Shown: positions 19,440-28,552, numbered from the stretch's first letter. The stretch: DNA of 64,000 nucleotides from Deltaproteobacteria bacterium (GCA_021372695.1 JAJFTY010000083.1:30596-94595), one strand, 5' to 3'. Notes: generated by a model from the sequence alone, not told the origin. Numbers and translations are program-made.

Positions 19440-20212
19440 TACGTGTAAGTGACGGCCAGCCCTGTGGAGAGCCTTTCCCTAAACTGTCCTTCGAGATTCA
19501 GACGAAATCCTTTGGCGAGCGGAATTTCGATCCCGGCAAAGCCGCCGAAATCATCGTCACTCCTCATGACCGTCTCCCCCGATGCCAGTGAAAGACCGGA
19601 AACATTTCCGCTCGGCGTCACCTTGAATTCCGAATAGTGGAAATAAGGTCCGATGTACATCTTGACCGCGTGGGGAGCGGTGAACTGAAGTCCCATCCCC
19701 AGGTTCGCGTCCCAGAAATTCTTGATCCGGAGCCCAAGTGAAAAGGGCATGCCGCCTTGGCTCCCCGAAACGTCATCGGTGAAGTCGCTGAAATAGTAGG
19801 TTCCCTGGATGAATGCCCCGATGCCGACCCTACCGCTGAAGTGATAAAAAAACTTTGCCCCGAGCGTGCCGAAGAATCTTCCATTTTCTTCAAAATCCGT
19901 CTTGGATGTGGAGGTAGCCGAGGAGTTGAAAGCGTCAATCAGCCTCAAATCCGACATCCCGATTCTGGCGGTGATTTCCCAGCCATTTCGGGATCCGTAA
20001 CCCAACTCGGAATAAATCTGATTCTGCCGGCTTACCATTTCTTGGCCGTTGAGATTCTTCTCCTCCTGAAACCAATATCCGATGCCGGTATGCACGCCCC
20101 CCGCCTCCCTGGTAATCGGCTGAGGCGGACCGAACGGTCCGACCGCTGATGCTCCGGCCGGGGACATCAACGTAATGAGAATGATCATGGCCGTCACGCG
20201 TGAATATTTCAT
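19436..20212 (-). CDS. Outer-membrane beta-barrel protein, last gene of the mla run
   Basis: A signal peptide (MKYSRVTAMIILITLMSPAGASA) precedes about 235 residues of alternating polar/hydrophobic strands with many aromatic ends (GYGSRNGWEITARIGMSD; FGTLGAKFFYHFSGRVGIGA; MYIGPYFHYSEFK), ending in GLAVTYTY. A C-terminal aromatic residue is the usual signature for BAM-dependent barrel insertion. The chosen start is ATG 20212 with GGATGGG just upstream; an alternative ATG at 20230 overlaps the mlaA stop as ATGA. Its position after mlaA suggests a link to envelope lipid balance, but that is inference. Its stop overlaps the stop of the convergent MFS gene. Confidence 0.75.
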   Translation of the reverse strand: MKYSRVTAMIILITLMSPAGASAVGPFGPPQPITREAGGVHTGIGYWFQEEKNLNGQEMVSRQNQIYSELGYGSRNGWEITARIGMSDLRLIDAFNSSATSTSKTDFEENGRFFGTLGAKFFYHFSGRVGIGAFIQGTYYFSDFTDDVSGSQGGMPFSLGLRIKNFWDANLGMGLQFTAPHAVKMYIGPYFHYSEFKVTPSGNVSGLSLASGETVMRSDDDFGGFAGIEIPLAKGFRLNLEGQFRERLSTGLAVTYTY

Positions 20213-20226
20213 ATGAACCCATCCAT

Positions 20227-21129
20227 TCATTGCTTCGGCAAGCCGGAACCTTCCGCGGGGACGCTCCCGCCCTTCCGTTGGACCTTCTTCAGTCGATATT
20301 GCACATAAGCATCTCGAATCGCCACGTACGGATCGATTGCAGCCTCAACCAGGGACTCATAGTCGCCAATCCTGAGCGAGGTGTCATTCACCTTGTCGTA
20401 TGCCTTGATCCCCGCGGCGGCATACCAGGGAGAAACATAAGAGGAAGGGGAGAGGAAGAATCCATCCCCAGCGATACCCACGGTGTCGCGAAGGCTGGAC
20501 GGTCCGAGCAGGGGCCAGGTGATGAAGAAACCCTGCCCCAACCCGTAAGAACCCAGTGTCTGACCGAAATCTTCATCCTGCCTTGACAGATCGATCTCTT
20601 TGCTCGACGCGGGGTCCAAAAGACCTCCGATGCCCCAGACTGTATTGACGGTGAAACGGCCAAGCTCCACCGCTGCACCCGAAAAATTGGCCTGAAGCAG
20701 GCAATTCACAAAACGGATCGGGAAGGCAAGGTTCGTAAAGAAATTATCCACGCTGACCCGTGCGGCTTCCGGAACGACCTTTCCGTATCCCTGTGCAAAC
20801 GGCTTCAGCACCCAGAAGTAGAGCTTGTCGTTGAATTGGTACATCGCGCGGTTGAAAGGTTCGAGAGGATCAGCGATCTCGGCCTTTGTCTCTTCACCTG
20901 ATTTCTCGGAAATCTCGACATCCCCATACTCATCGGCTCCCGGCTTGGCAGGTTGAATCTTCGGCTCCACCGGGGCTGGAGGCGCCTTCACTGCATCGAA
21001 AGCCGTCCGGGGCTGCTGAATTTGAGATGATGCCATTGGCGCGGCAACGGGCGTCGATGCATCCGGCGAATGAGCACATCCCGTAGCGAGCAGACCGACC
21101 AGGAGGATGGGAACGATAAAAGCCCTCAT
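20227..21129 (-). CDS. mlaA: MlaA (VacJ) outer-membrane lipoprotein, phospholipid transport
   Basis: MlaA removes mislocalised phospholipid from the outer leaflet of the outer membrane and passes it to MlaC. The protein has a signal peptide ending in the lipobox LLATGC, a Pro/Ala-rich linker of about 60 residues, then the VacJ domain: DPLEPFNRAMYQFNDKLYFW, the donut-helix region (FFTNLAFPIRFVNCLLQ), and GLGQGFFITWPLLGPSSLRDT. AAAGAGG lies 11 nt before ATG 21129; GTG 21141 is an alternative. The extra C-terminal region after DAYVQYRLKK is short and basic. It is downstream of mlaC in the same run. Confidence 0.95.
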   Translation of the reverse strand: MRAFIVPILLVGLLATGCAHSPDASTPVAAPMASSQIQQPRTAFDAVKAPPAPVEPKIQPAKPGADEYGDVEISEKSGEETKAEIADPLEPFNRAMYQFNDKLYFWVLKPFAQGYGKVVPEAARVSVDNFFTNLAFPIRFVNCLLQANFSGAAVELGRFTVNTVWGIGGLLDPASSKEIDLSRQDEDFGQTLGSYGLGQGFFITWPLLGPSSLRDTVGIAGDGFFLSPSSYVSPWYAAAGIKAYDKVNDTSLRIGDYESLVEAAIDPYVAIRDAYVQYRLKKVQRKGGSVPAEGSGLPKQ

Positions 21130-21232
21130 GACATGAATCACCTCTTTTGGCCTTTGGCTTTGAAAGCAACTTTACCTAAAGCCGCGATCTCGTACCTCCC
21201 TGGCCGTCCACGCAACGAGCCAGACCGACATC

Positions 21233-21829
21233 TTATTGCCCTTTCACTTTTTTTCGCAGGATTCCAAGAAGCTGCTCCGGCGTATTCTTGGCCAGGATGT
21301 CGCTGAACTGGGTGCGGTAATTCAGCACCAGGCTCACATTTTCGATCACAACGTCATAGACTTTCCACGCACCGTCCTTCATAAGCAGCCTGTAGGTGAT
21401 GGGAATCTCCTTCGTGTCCGTGATGACTTTGGTCTGCACCTCAGCCTGGGTTGCGGAAACCATGTTTTCCCGGTCATAAACGATCTTTTCGTCGGTATAG
21501 GCCAGAATCTTATCGATGTAGGCTTTCTCCAGTACCTGTCTGAAAAGCTTGACGAACTCCTGACGCTGGGGGACGGTCAAGCTGTTCCAATTCCGGGACA
21601 ATGTTCGTTTCGAAAGCTCGACATCATCGAATAATTTGTCATAGATCAGCCGGAGTTTTTCCTTCTTGATCTCTTTGGCGGCATCGCCTTTGAGCTTCGG
21701 ATCCCGCAGAACCTCGAATCCCTGATTCGCATACAACTGAACCGTATCCAGGGGCGCACCGGCATAGGACGGAAGAGAAATCAACAGCAGCAGGGGGATG
21801 ACGCTCGAGATAGTGATCGTATTTTTCAT
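21233..21829 (-). CDS. mlaC: MlaC periplasmic phospholipid-binding protein
   Basis: This 198-residue protein has a signal peptide (ISSVIPLLLLISLPSYAGA) and the MlaC/Ttg2D fold. LSRNWNSLTVPQRQEFVKLF is the family core motif, and it ends with the lipid-pocket strands ITYRLLMKDGAWKVYDVVIENVSLVLNYRTQF. It ferries phospholipid between MlaA and the MlaFED complex. GAGG lies 5 nt before ATG 21829. It follows mlaD by 28 nt. Confidence 0.95.
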   Translation of the reverse strand: MKNTITISSVIPLLLLISLPSYAGAPLDTVQLYANQGFEVLRDPKLKGDAAKEIKKEKLRLIYDKLFDDVELSKRTLSRNWNSLTVPQRQEFVKLFRQVLEKAYIDKILAYTDEKIVYDRENMVSATQAEVQTKVITDTKEIPITYRLLMKDGAWKVYDVVIENVSLVLNYRTQFSDILAKNTPEQLLGILRKKVKGQ

Positions 21830-21857
21830 GGTGACCTCAAGTGATAGACCGGAGTGT

Positions 21858-22319
21858 TTACTGTTGTTGTTTTTTTACATCACCGAAGGCATATTTGCTG
21901 ATGAGATCGGCAATGTCGACGGGCGGCTGTGTTTCCGTGATCATGCCGCCGGGCGTGAGAAGTGTCCCTGCCCCGCCGGGGTCGATGCTCAGATGCATAT
22001 CGCCGATCAGGCCCTCCGTTTTGATCGAGGCAATGGCATCATCATAAATTTTGATGTCATTCCGGATGCGAAGCTCGACCACAGCCTTCTGGCTCTTCTG
22101 ATCCATGCTGAGTTTTTCAACGCGCCCGACTTCGATGCCGGAAATATAAACGAGACTTCCGGCTCTCAGGCCGCTCACAGAGGTGAACTTGGCGGAGAGA
22201 GGATAGGAGTTGTCGCCCAGCAGGGAAACATGACCGAGTTTCACCGTCATATACCCGATACAGAGCAGTCCGAAAACCAGGAAAATACCCACTGTGGTTT
22301 CAATCGCGTATTTCTTCAT
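21858..22319 (-). CDS. mlaD: MlaD (MCE domain) substrate-binding subunit
   Basis: This 153-residue protein has one N-terminal membrane helix (TTVGIFLVFGLLCIGYMTVKLG) followed by a single MCE domain (LSAKFTSVSGLRAGSLVYISGIEVGRV; IKTEGLIGDMHLSIDPGG). It should form the hexameric periplasmic ring on MlaFE. GGGAG lies 10 nt before ATG 22319, at the end of mlaF. The C-terminal IADLISKYAFGDVKK is the usual short helix. Confidence 0.95.
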   Translation of the reverse strand: MKKYAIETTVGIFLVFGLLCIGYMTVKLGHVSLLGDNSYPLSAKFTSVSGLRAGSLVYISGIEVGRVEKLSMDQKSQKAVVELRIRNDIKIYDDAIASIKTEGLIGDMHLSIDPGGAGTLLTPGGMITETQPPVDIADLISKYAFGDVKKQQQ

Positions 22320-22325
22320 CTCGAT

Positions 22326-23573
22326 TCATCTCCCTCCGTCGCACCGAAGCCGGCCGATTTCAGCCAGTGTGGATCTGGCTTTCTCGATGATGGAATCGAT
22401 GTCGGCAGCCGGCTGTCCCTGGGCAATTCCGGCAAGCACCTTGAATTCGACGCATTCTTCCGACCTCGTCTTCCTGCGGGCTCCCGGCCAGACGTCATGA
22501 ATATTCATTTCCGAAAAATTCTTCGAAAAGTCCTTAAGAATACTCTCTGCCTCCATTGAATCCGAATAGGGAAGCAACGTAACGAATTCATTGCTTCGCC
22601 TACGTGTTGAAAAGCCCCCGATGGCGCCGAAGTGCTTATCAATATAAATTCCCAGCCCCCTTATGGCAACCTGGGTCGCATTCAACCCCGCACTCGTCTG
22701 GAGGACATCCGGGCCATCCTCCAGAGAAAAAACCACGACACAGTAGGTTGCTCCGTGCTCCGTCTGCGCCAGTTGAACATGGTGCATCACTTTGAATTGC
22801 CGCCTGGAATACAGTCCGGTCAATTCGTTCTGAAGCCCCTCCAGGCTGCGGATCACCTCGTCCTTGAACGGGTGGTCAAAATCTTCCAACTCTTCCGGCG
22901 AACCCTGAAAAACGATGGATCGATCATAGAGGGCGAGAATACGATTTGAAATAAAATAGACGTCTGGGATCTCATGACTGACCAGGACGGCGGTAAATCG
23001 GAATTTTCTCTGGTATTGGGCGATCATGCCCAGGATCGCATTCTTCCTGACCGGGTCTTGACCGGAGGTCGGTTCGTCGAAGAGGACGATCTGCGGGTCC
23101 GTAACCAGAGCCCTGGCCAGGGCGACACGCTTTTGCATGCCGCCGGAAAGTTCCGAGGGGTACTTCAGGGCCGCATCCACAAGTTCCGTCTGCTCTATCC
23201 TGGCCATGACCCTGCGGTGGATTTCCGACTTGCTGAGATTTGTCGTTTCCCTCAAGGGAAGGCCGATATTCTCATAAACCGTCATGGAATCAAAAAGAGC
23301 GTTGTCTTGAAACATGTAACTGATCTTAGCCACGTCGGCGGGGTTCTGCCCTCTTTTCATACCCCGCATGGATTTGCCGCGGAAGAGGATGGTCCCTTCA
23401 TCGGGCTTCAGCAGGCCGATGATATGCTTGAGAAGCACGCTCTTGCCGGACCCGCTCAGGCCGATGATGGTGGTGACCTGCCCCTCGTAGATTTGCAGGT
23501 TGACCCGGTCGAGCACGGTTCGCGCGCCGAAGCGCTTGGTGACGTCCTTGAACTCGATGAGCGTGTTTTCCAT
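22326..23573 (-). CDS. mlaF: MlaF ABC ATPase fused to a degenerate GGDEF-like domain
   Basis: Residues 1-245 are a complete ABC ATPase for retrograde phospholipid transport: Walker A GLSGSGKS (38-45), signature LSGGMQKR (142-149), Walker B VLFDEP and H-loop His200. Ordinary MlaF ends near here (about 270 residues), but this protein has 415. The added part reads like a GGDEF fold: LTGLYSRRQF (251-260) matches the LTGLxNRRxF opening, CVVVFSLEDG matches the D-strand, and STRRRSNEFVTLLP (322-335) matches RxGGDEFxxLLP with GGDEF replaced by RSNEF. A final VLAGIAQ ... IIEKARSTLAEI fits the end of the domain. With the GG-D residues gone, diguanylate cyclase activity is unlikely; sensing or docking is possible. 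The start follows the mlaE stop by 10 nt. Confidence 0.92.
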   Translation of the reverse strand: MENTLIEFKDVTKRFGARTVLDRVNLQIYEGQVTTIIGLSGSGKSVLLKHIIGLLKPDEGTILFRGKSMRGMKRGQNPADVAKISYMFQDNALFDSMTVYENIGLPLRETTNLSKSEIHRRVMARIEQTELVDAALKYPSELSGGMQKRVALARALVTDPQIVLFDEPTSGQDPVRKNAILGMIAQYQRKFRFTAVLVSHEIPDVYFISNRILALYDRSIVFQGSPEELEDFDHPFKDEVIRSLEGLQNELTGLYSRRQFKVMHHVQLAQTEHGATYCVVVFSLEDGPDVLQTSAGLNATQVAIRGLGIYIDKHFGAIGGFSTRRRSNEFVTLLPYSDSMEAESILKDFSKNFSEMNIHDVWPGARRKTRSEECVEFKVLAGIAQGQPAADIDSIIEKARSTLAEIGRLRCDGGR

Positions 23574-23583
23574 GGGGAGATCC

Positions 23584-24423
23584 TCAGATAAGCAGCGACG
23601 TCACAACATAGTCCGAGACGAGGATCAGGACACAGGAGAGGACAACAGCCGAGGTCGTTGAGAGTCCGACGGCCTGGGCGCCATGGCTGTCCTCGCGCAT
23701 ATGCGTAAAATAACCCTGATAGCAGCAGATCGTGGATACGATGATGGCGAATACGACCGACTTGATCAAACCATCCGTGATGTCCTTGAAGTCCATGCTC
23801 GTTTGCACGCGATAGACATAGGTGCTCGCGTTGGCGCCGAGGAGCAGCACACCGGAGACATACCCGCCGATAATGCCGACGAGATCGAATATGGCCGTAA
23901 GCAAGGGAAAGCTGATGATCGAGGCGGTAATTCTGGGGCTGATGAGATATCGCAGCGGATCGATGCGCATGGTGGTCAAGGCGTCGATCTGTTCGGAGAT
24001 GCGTTGAATTCCGACCTCGGCGGCTATGGCGGAACCGGCCCTGGCGGCAATCATGATCGCGGCCAGAACGGGCCCGAGTTCCCGAACCAGGGTCAGGGTC
24101 ACAAGGGTGCCAAGGGCTCCTTCTGCGCCGAATTTCACCAGGGCATGGTAGGATTGAAGACCCAGCACCATGCCGGTGAAGAAGCTCACGAGCATGATGA
24201 TCATCGTAGATCTCGCCCCGATGTAATAGATCTGCTGAACGACCTTGATCAGCTGCTTGGGCCGCAGGATCTTCAGAAACGCCAGAAAGAGAAAGATGGA
24301 GGAGGCGCCCAAATGGTCGACCCAACTGATCGCAACCCTGCCGAGCGCGGCAAACGGCCTGCTCAGCAACCTGCCGAGACGCCATACCGCTCTGCTGTTC
24401 GGGCTTTCAGAATCGAGTGCCAT
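23584..24423 (-). CDS. mlaE: MlaE family ABC permease
   Basis: This 279-residue membrane protein is the permease of the Mla complex. It has the MlaE-type N-terminal amphipathic region, about five to six membrane segments and the conserved loop RELGPVLAAIMIAARAGSAIAAEVG, followed by the EQIDALTTMRIDPLRYL coupling helix. ATG 24423 has GGAG 7 nt upstream. It is the first gene of mlaE-F-D-C-A, behind a promoter-like sequence. Confidence 0.96.
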   Translation of the reverse strand: MALDSESPNSRAVWRLGRLLSRPFAALGRVAISWVDHLGASSIFLFLAFLKILRPKQLIKVVQQIYYIGARSTMIIMLVSFFTGMVLGLQSYHALVKFGAEGALGTLVTLTLVRELGPVLAAIMIAARAGSAIAAEVGIQRISEQIDALTTMRIDPLRYLISPRITASIISFPLLTAIFDLVGIIGGYVSGVLLLGANASTYVYRVQTSMDFKDITDGLIKSVVFAIIVSTICCYQGYFTHMREDSHGAQAVGLSTTSAVVLSCVLILVSDYVVTSLLI

Positions 24424-24505
24424 ATCAGCTCTCCTGTCGATCGGCGCGTATCCATGGATGGCGACGGTTCCTTTTTTAAAACCCGGACCGCATCAGAAGC
24501 GTACT

Positions 24506-24534
24506 TCACTAACGTACTCGACTGAAGTTGTCAA
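24506..24534 (-). promoter_or_regulatory. Putative promoter of the mla operon
   Basis: On the minus strand: TTGACA (24534-24529), 17-nt spacer, TAGTGA (24511-24506). Only the -35 is strong. An inverted repeat ACTTCA ... TGAAGT (24503-24508 with 24523-24528) spans the spacer and -10 and may be an operator. Confidence 0.4.
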
Positions 24535-24649
24535 CGAAAATTGGCCGCGCCGCCGGAAGTCCGCAACTGTTTCAGTCCGTAGAGAATCCCCTCCTCATAA
24601 CCGGCGACAACCGCCGCCGGTTCGCTCGTATTTCATCAGGTCAACGAGG

Positions 24650-26341
24650 TTAGCGCCGGAGACGCCGTTCGCCCAAACGCATCGGAAGTATCACTGCAAG
24701 CCCACACAGAATAAACACAAGCACAAAGGAGCCCACAAGCCATGCGCCCTGCAATTGGGTGAGGTTTCGCCCGTGGATATCCGCCATGAAGATCTGATAG
24801 ACCGGTCCTGCTTCGAGAATGACCACCAATGCGATGAAGCCGGCGGCGAGGATCATGAACAGCAACCCGCCGAAACTGGTGACCGACTGCGCCGGATTTT
24901 CCGACTGAAAATCGGGATAAGCTGCGCCCAGGCCCACGCCCAGGGCGACCACGCCCGGCACCATCAGGAAGATCGTCGCGACCGAAAGGACCATCATGAA
25001 GGGCGTAACCTGAAGGAGGATATTCGAACTCACGATGAGGATCTCCGCGAGCACGAGCAGAGGGAAATAGTAGACGGCAAATTTGACCCAGAGAAAAGTC
25101 CGGAGCGATATGGGCGCCGCCCGGACGATCCAGAATGCATCACCTTCGAAGCTGACCGCGGGATAGACGAACCGCGCGGCGACCGCGGTCAGGACAAACG
25201 ACGCGAGGCCCATGTTCAGGAAGGAAAAAAGGTTCTGCAGGTAGACCGTCTTGATCTTGGATTGACCGAGCGGCAGGACCGAAAAGTTGTAGAGATAGAT
25301 GACGATGAGTGTCGCGATGAGGAACAGCTGCGGCCATTGCGTCTGGTCCCGGAAAAAGGTTCGGAATTCCTTTACGGCAAATGCCCATCCCGGTCCGGAA
25401 AATCTCTGCCCCAGTCGATAACGATTCCGGCGGGAGCCTTCCCTGGGTGGGAAGAGCCTTTCTCCCGTGGTCTGAGCCTTCGTGTAGCCTGCGAAATAGA
25501 AAGCCTCAGCGAGCCGTGTGATGACGAAAGCGAATGCCGCCGCGCCGCTCCAGGCAAGGGAGAGATGGAAGACCGCATCACCCTTGCGATCGGAAAGTGC
25601 GGCATTGAGACTGTCATAGGCCCATGTTGTGGGAAGCAACGGCGAGCCGGGCGTTCCCATATCCCTCAAGTAGAAGACCAGGGTGGCAAATGTCTCGGGA
25701 TTGACCAGTCTTTCAGGCTGCATAAGGCGAAAGGCGACGATGAGCATTACGATCAGCACCAGACCGAGGAAGACGAACAACGTTCTGATTCGTCCGGCAG
25801 GAAGACAGACGGCGGCAACGACGATCATCAGCGCGCTGAATGCGGAGGCAATCAGACATAAAGGGATGATCGCCATTCCGGCCGCCCAGTAGAAGAAGGG
25901 TCCTGCATGATAGACGACCCCATAGGAAATGAAGACCGGCATGCTGAACAAGATCACCATCCACGAGCTATCCACCGTGCTTTCCAGCCAGCGGGCAACG
26001 AAGATTTTTCCGGCCGATACGGGAAGGGAATGGACCAGCTGAAGGTCGCGGCTGAGATAGAGCTTGGAGAGAGAGGCGATGATGCTGCTGAAGAGTAGAA
26101 GCGAGGAAAGGGTCACCAGAACCATGGAGAGAAGTTTCCTGGCCAGAATGTCGCCAAACTCCTCGATCCCCTGAAAATAGCGCAGCACGCGGTAGAAAAG
26201 CAGAAAGGCTCCCACCCAGAAGGCAAGCCCGATCAGGGCGAAAAGAAGGAAGCGAATCCGCCGATTCACCGCGCTGACCGATCCGCCTCCGTTCTTGAAG
26301 GAGAGGAGCCTGGGCCGGAGCAGGGCGAAAAGATCATTCAT
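24650..26341 (-). CDS. ABC-2 type transporter permease
   Basis: This 563-residue polytopic membrane protein has about 12 hydrophobic segments. Its N-terminus (MNDLFALLRPRLLSFKNGGG) is cytoplasmic, followed by LSRDLQLVHSLPVSAGKIFVARW, the kind of cytosolic coupling region seen in ABC-2 exporters. A second half (FSGPGWAFAVKEFRTFFRDQTQWPQL) repeats the pattern. It overlaps the ATPase gene by 8 nt, so the two should form one exporter. The substrate is unknown. The large open frame on the opposite strand (24245-25861) is a shadow of this gene. Confidence 0.88.
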   Translation of the reverse strand: MNDLFALLRPRLLSFKNGGGSVSAVNRRIRFLLFALIGLAFWVGAFLLFYRVLRYFQGIEEFGDILARKLLSMVLVTLSSLLLFSSIIASLSKLYLSRDLQLVHSLPVSAGKIFVARWLESTVDSSWMVILFSMPVFISYGVVYHAGPFFYWAAGMAIIPLCLIASAFSALMIVVAAVCLPAGRIRTLFVFLGLVLIVMLIVAFRLMQPERLVNPETFATLVFYLRDMGTPGSPLLPTTWAYDSLNAALSDRKGDAVFHLSLAWSGAAAFAFVITRLAEAFYFAGYTKAQTTGERLFPPREGSRRNRYRLGQRFSGPGWAFAVKEFRTFFRDQTQWPQLFLIATLIVIYLYNFSVLPLGQSKIKTVYLQNLFSFLNMGLASFVLTAVAARFVYPAVSFEGDAFWIVRAAPISLRTFLWVKFAVYYFPLLVLAEILIVSSNILLQVTPFMMVLSVATIFLMVPGVVALGVGLGAAYPDFQSENPAQSVTSFGGLLFMILAAGFIALVVILEAGPVYQIFMADIHGRNLTQLQGAWLVGSFVLVFILCGLAVILPMRLGERRLRR

Positions 26342-27065
26342 GGTGTTCCTTTCCGGTCAGCCGGAGAAATACCTCCTCCAGGTCCCCTTCCTGGAGGCTG
26401 GCCGTTCCTCGAAGATCACCGGTGGTGCCGAGAGCGACCAATCGTCCCCGATGGATGATGCCGATCCGGTCGCAGAGGTCTTCCGCAATTTCCAACGTGT
26501 GAGTGGACATGAAGATCGTCGTTCCGCTGGCGGCCAATTCCCGGAGGAGATCCTTGACCATCCGTATCCCCGCGGGATCGAGTCCGACCATGGGTTCATC
26601 CACGATGATCAGACGGGGTTCGTGCAGCAGGGCCGAGGCGATGACCAGCCGCTGTTTCATTCCGTGGGAATAGGACTCGATCAGGTGATCCGCCCAGTCG
26701 TACAGGGAGAACTGAATCAACAGCCCCTCGGCCTTTCTCCGAAAATCCCCGGCGAAACCGTAGAGGTCGGCAATGAAACGCAGGAATTCCATGCCTGTCA
26801 GCTTCTCATACAGGAAAGGCCGGTCCGGAATAAAGCCGATGATCCTCTTGGCCCTCTCCGGATCGGCAGCCATGGAGATGTCACCGATGCGAACCGCGCC
26901 CTCCGTGGGCCCCAGAACGCCGGCCAGCATCCGGATCGTCGTCGTTTTTCCGGCTCCGTTGGGTCCGATGAAACCGAAGATCTCCCCCTCGGCAACGGAG
27001 AGGTTCAAGTGGTCGACGGCGGATAGTGTTCCATACTTCTTGGTCAGGTTCGCGACCTCGATCAT
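26334..27065 (-). CDS. ABC transporter ATP-binding protein
   Basis: This 243-residue ABC ATPase of the export (ABC-2) type starts with MIEVANLTKKYGTLSAVDHL. It shows Walker A GPNGAGKTTT, the signature YSHGMKQRL, Walker B LIIVDEP and the H-loop MSTHTLEIAE. ATG 27065 overlaps the stop of the transglutaminase gene (ATGA), and GGAG lies 8 nt upstream. The frame is open further to 27239, but that part is the other gene read out of frame. It works with the permease that follows. Confidence 0.95.
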   Translation of the reverse strand: MIEVANLTKKYGTLSAVDHLNLSVAEGEIFGFIGPNGAGKTTTIRMLAGVLGPTEGAVRIGDISMAADPERAKRIIGFIPDRPFLYEKLTGMEFLRFIADLYGFAGDFRRKAEGLLIQFSLYDWADHLIESYSHGMKQRLVIASALLHEPRLIIVDEPMVGLDPAGIRMVKDLLRELAASGTTIFMSTHTLEIAEDLCDRIGIIHRGRLVALGTTGDLRGTASLQEGDLEEVFLRLTGKEHHE

Positions 27066-28552
27066 CGACCTGTCTCCAGAATGTCTATCTTCAATTGACC
27101 GATGAGTCCGACCAGGTCGAGTTGATGCTCCGATTCGCCCCGCACGAAACGGATGTGAGTCACGTCCGCCGGTATCTGCCCCAGGACCGCGTCGGCCGTA
27201 ACCCAGCCGCCCCGTTCCCGGAGGTAGAGAATATTCCAAGCGTGATAATAGAAACGGCCCCTCATGTACACCACCCCGGCCTCCACCTCCGCAGGAATCC
27301 CCGCAGCCCGCGCAAAGGCGGCCAGCAGAACCGCATGCTCGTTGCAGTCCCCGATCCGGTTTTGCAGCGTCTCCAGTGCATTCGGAACCGAGAGCACGGG
27401 CCTCTTTTCCAGATTATCGTGGATCCAGGTCACCATTTTCTTCGCCATGACCTCTGATGAATCTCCCTTCAGGACGATTTCCGCGACTTTCTGCCTGACC
27501 TTAGGATTGTCCGATTGAATCAAGGCGGTCGGTTCGAGAGAGGCCATGAGCTCTTTTGCGGGGATGCTCTTGCGAACCGGAGCACCATCACGGGACTCGC
27601 GACGGACGGTCAACACGCCGTTCCGATAGTGCTGACGGCCCCCGTCGAGCGCGAAATGGTGGTTCCGAAGGCCGTCCAGGCGGATCTCAAGGAAATTCAA
27701 AGCTTCCGCATCGGCAATCGGCTTCGACGACGGCACGGCGGCCAGCTCGGTCAGGTCCGCACTGACGGCCCCCTCGAGACCCGCCAGCGCCACACCCTTC
27801 GCGACCCTTTCGAGGGCGATGCCCATGATCCCCTCTTCCCGAAGTACAGAGCCGTCCGGACCGATCCAGGCGGTCTGCTTCATCCCCATGAAATCCACAG
27901 ACAGCTTTCTTGCTGTACGGCTCTTTCCCATGATCATGATGGGTTCCTCGCCGAGCAGAATCACCCGCGCAGTCCTCTGCCCGAGGGACGCCGGATCGAA
28001 GACCGGAAAGCTTCTTTCCTCCCCTATCGCGAGCCCATCCGCGACGGCAGATTCCAGTATGGCACCGCCAAGAAAGGGCCTGTTCTGAAGCGGGATCACA
28101 CTGATCCTTTCCTCACCCGGGCTGCCGATCCGTACGGTTAGGTTCTTCCCTGAAACAGAACCCCCGGCCGTGAACTTGAACAGGTTCGAACTGAGGTCGA
28201 AGCGAAAGTTAGAGAGTGTCCGGTCGGGCTTCAACTCGGCCAGGGTACGGACCGTCAAGGGCTGGGTAATCCCCATGGTGTTGATTTTCATGAAAATATG
28301 CTCGGAAAAACGAAATCCGTCCGGAATGTCCTCGTATATCCGCTGTGCATAGCCGATCTTGCCGCCGCCCTGGGTGATACTCATCCAGGTTTCCCCGGCC
28401 GGGGGACCCGCATGAACCGGGGCAATCGTCTCCCCTCCCCCGGAGCGAAACTTTGCCGGAATCTCCAGGCGAATGGCCAGGAGGACGACGAAGAGCAGGA
28501 TCGCTCCTCCTCCCGCACACCATTGCCACGTCTTTCGGCCTCGTTCCATCAT
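27062..28552 (-). CDS. Membrane-anchored transglutaminase-like protein
   Basis: This 496-residue protein has one N-terminal membrane helix (GGGAILLFVVLLAIRL), a beta-rich extracytoplasmic region of about 300 residues, and a C-terminal transglutaminase core. The catalytic triad is readable: Cys in NRIGDCNEHAVLLAAFARAAG, His in FYYHAWNILYL, Asp in WVTADAVLGQIPAD. Such secreted proteins may act as proteases or cross-linkers; the substrate is unknown. The gene is first in an operon with the ABC-2 exporter, behind a perfect sigma-70 promoter, so the enzyme and exporter likely serve one envelope function. Confidence 0.87.
   Translation of the reverse strand: MMERGRKTWQWCAGGGAILLFVVLLAIRLEIPAKFRSGGGETIAPVHAGPPAGETWMSITQGGGKIGYAQRIYEDIPDGFRFSEHIFMKINTMGITQPLTVRTLAELKPDRTLSNFRFDLSSNLFKFTAGGSVSGKNLTVRIGSPGEERISVIPLQNRPFLGGAILESAVADGLAIGEERSFPVFDPASLGQRTARVILLGEEPIMIMGKSRTARKLSVDFMGMKQTAWIGPDGSVLREEGIMGIALERVAKGVALAGLEGAVSADLTELAAVPSSKPIADAEALNFLEIRLDGLRNHHFALDGGRQHYRNGVLTVRRESRDGAPVRKSIPAKELMASLEPTALIQSDNPKVRQKVAEIVLKGDSSEVMAKKMVTWIHDNLEKRPVLSVPNALETLQNRIGDCNEHAVLLAAFARAAGIPAEVEAGVVYMRGRFYYHAWNILYLRERGGWVTADAVLGQIPADVTHIRFVRGESEHQLDLVGLIGQLKIDILETGR

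Noticed and set aside
24599..24622. Hairpin AACCGGCG ... CGCCGGTT after the ABC-2 permease as a terminator
   Set aside because: The 8-bp stem is good and lies downstream of the gene on the minus strand, but no T run follows, so a rho-independent terminator cannot be claimed.
24245..25861. 538-codon open frame on the plus strand
   Set aside because: It is antisense to the ABC-2 permease and mlaE, has a highly charged composition without any domain, and is explained by the GC-rich codon use of the real genes.
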